Source of the DNA: B1 sp034439755
GTDB taxonomy: Bacteria > Bacteroidota > Bacteroidia > UKL13-3
Reading direction: 5' to 3'
Assembly (NCBI GenBank): GCA_034439755.1
Contig: JAWXAZ010000056.1
Coordinates: 1-7,797, forward strand
DNA: 7,797 nucleotides
Shown: positions 6,979 through 7,797 of the stretch, piece by piece
Layout of the letters: every line of letters starts with the position of its first letter
How positions within the stretch are numbered: position 1 is the first letter of the stretch
Position numbers and translations under genes: made by a program
The notes under the pieces: generated by a model
Database searches by the model: none
Told to the model about the DNA's origin: nothing
Seen by the model: only the letters and a program-made list of their open reading frames with translations

Positions 6979-7079
6979 TTATACCTAAAGTCCATTATAG
7001 GGTGGTCTGAACCAAATTTTAATGCAGTTTTTTTTGCCTGTTCTATTTCAAAAATGTGAGTGAATTGGGATGCTTGGAT
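6975..7079 (-). other. 34-codon open stretch, probable frameshifted C-terminus
   Basis: Between the membrane-protein frame and the methyltransferase remnant there is an open stretch ending KTALKFGSDHPIMDFRYK, with its TAA at 6977-6975. It has no start codon of its own. Removing one T from the five-T run at 7054-7050 (minus strand) joins it in frame to the upstream membrane protein, just before that protein's TGA at 7048. The TAA overlaps the ATA at the head of the methyltransferase remnant. It has a natural, mixed amino acid composition but I do not recognise it. Confidence 0.4.
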
Positions 7080-7638
7080 TTAAATTTGTTTTCGCAATTT
7101 CATATTCCTTTTGCCAAAGTCGGCGCGAGAAAAATATAAAAGAAAAACCAATCAATCCATAGATTACAAAGAGAGGCCTTTTAACAATTGACCTAAAAGT
7201 ATTATAAAAAGGCATATCATAAAACTGACAAAGATTGTGGATTGTTGCCAAAAAACTCGCAATAATTAAAACACGCGGCAGCACATAACCAATATGTGCC
7301 CACAATATTTTTTTGTTTTTGGGCCACCTATAAAATACCTGATAGAACTTCCCCTTTTCATTAAAATATAACTCAGAAACAAAGTCAGGCAGCCGCTCCG
7401 TTTTAGTTGAAATTTTACCCATGGAATATTTAAACGAATAATAGTAAAAGCAAAAAATAATAAGCCCAACCAAAACAATATTCGTTGCCATCAAACCCCA
7501 CTAATCAAGCCCCAAAATACGCGTCAATGGATTTGTTTCACCATTAGGATCATCAAAATACCAAAGACTCGTAGAATAGAAATCACAGCCCCTCGCAAAA
7601 AGAAGCAAAAATGTTAAGAGAAAGAATTTTATTTTCAT
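7048..7638 (-). pseudogene. Four-helix membrane protein interrupted by in-frame TAG
   Basis: Two frames lie in the same reading phase. The first starts at ATG 7638 and codes 45 residues to a TAG at 7503-7501. The second is open from there to the TGA at 7048, with a possible restart at ATG 7491 giving 147 residues. Read through the TAG, they form one protein of about 196 residues. Hydrophobic segments lie at about residues 3-17, 50-66, 115-135 and 153-170. The first part has a polar motif, CDFYST followed by GETNPLTRIL. This recalls small membrane families with a D-x-x-S/T-T helix and an E-x-N-P loop, such as DUF5658-like proteins, though only loosely. TAG followed by TGG-GGT suggests a former Trp codon. 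The C-terminus may also be frameshifted (see 6975-7079). A restarted 147-residue product lacking the first helix could still be made. Function unknown. Confidence 0.6.
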
Positions 7639-7740
7639 TATGCTATTGAGTTATTTAATTCATGCTTTTTAAAATCCATTAAAGTTGCCATTCAAAAACT
7701 ATTAATAATCTTAAACGCAAATGTTGTGAAATTTTTTGGC

Positions 7741-7789
7741 AAAACCCAAAACCCAAAACCCAAAACCCAAAACCCAAAACCCAAAACCC
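7741..7789. repeat. Seven perfect tandem copies of AAAACCC
   Basis: A 7-bp unit repeats seven times without a mismatch and is followed by AACGCCCC to the window edge. On the minus strand it is (GGGTTTT)7, with G runs separated by four T, a pattern able to form G-quadruplexes. It lies about 100 bases upstream of the ATG at 7638. Seven-base units keep no simple codon phase, and no gene crosses it. The array may continue past the window. Confidence 0.95.
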
Positions 7790-7797
7790 AACGCCCC

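Noticed and set aside
5581..7015. 12-bp inverted match TTGGTTCAGACC (5581-5592 plus; 7004-7015 minus) flanking sbtA and the methyltransferase remnant
   Set aside because: A few 12-base matches are expected by chance in a window this size. There is no longer similarity around them and no transposase, so it is not evidence of a mobile element.
7501..7638. Lipoprotein signal in the 45-residue frame (Cys18 after F-A-R-G)
   Set aside because: An Arg just before Gly-Cys breaks the lipobox, and the downstream in-phase sequence shows that this is the first helix of a membrane protein.
7741..7789. Telomere of a linear replicon
   Set aside because: The heptamer recalls eukaryotic telomere units, but at a right-hand end the plus strand should be G-rich at its 3' end. 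Here it is C-rich. Nothing else suggests a linear replicon.

Overview
The window looks like a chromosomal piece from a member of the Bacteroidota. The evidence is an AT-rich genome with no clear Shine-Dalgarno sequences, -7 boxes of the TAnnTTTG type, a TonB-dependent receptor with an N-terminal carboxypeptidase-regulatory-like domain, an LptE lipoprotein of the Bacteroidota type and a DUF6326-like membrane protein. The order or family cannot be fixed. No mobile element, CRISPR array, tRNA or rRNA is visible.

Layout: 1-337 is G/T-rich non-coding DNA with a compact G-quadruplex motif and a perfect -7 box pointing out of the window. 338-877 (minus) is lptE. A strong hairpin terminator (916-943) separates it from a mitochondrial-type citrate synthase (968-2284, minus). 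A TonB-dependent outer-membrane receptor (2405-4723, plus) is divergent from citrate synthase. It ends 3 bp from the convergent end of a small DUF6326-like membrane protein (4727-5098, minus). Behind that lie a Crp/Fnr-to-beta-barrel chimera (5107-5523, minus) and an SbtA-family bicarbonate transporter (5625-6590, minus). The methyltransferase remnant (6673-6978, minus) comes next. The last gene is a four-helix membrane protein split by an in-frame TAG (7048-7638, minus). The right edge is seven perfect copies of the heptamer AAAACCC.

The left half (0.3-4.7 kb) is intact core and envelope functions: LPS transport, TCA cycle entry and outer-membrane uptake. The right half (5.1-7.6 kb) carries an intact sbtA among three broken or fused genes. 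The most instructive reconstruction is at 6.7-7.6 kb. Undoing one G-to-A change at 6976, one extra T in a five-T run and one TAG would restore two full-length genes that overlap by ATGA, as in a translationally coupled pair. I see no convincing new defence or mobile system. The interest lies in gene decay, the chimera and the G-quadruplex-capable DNA at both edges.
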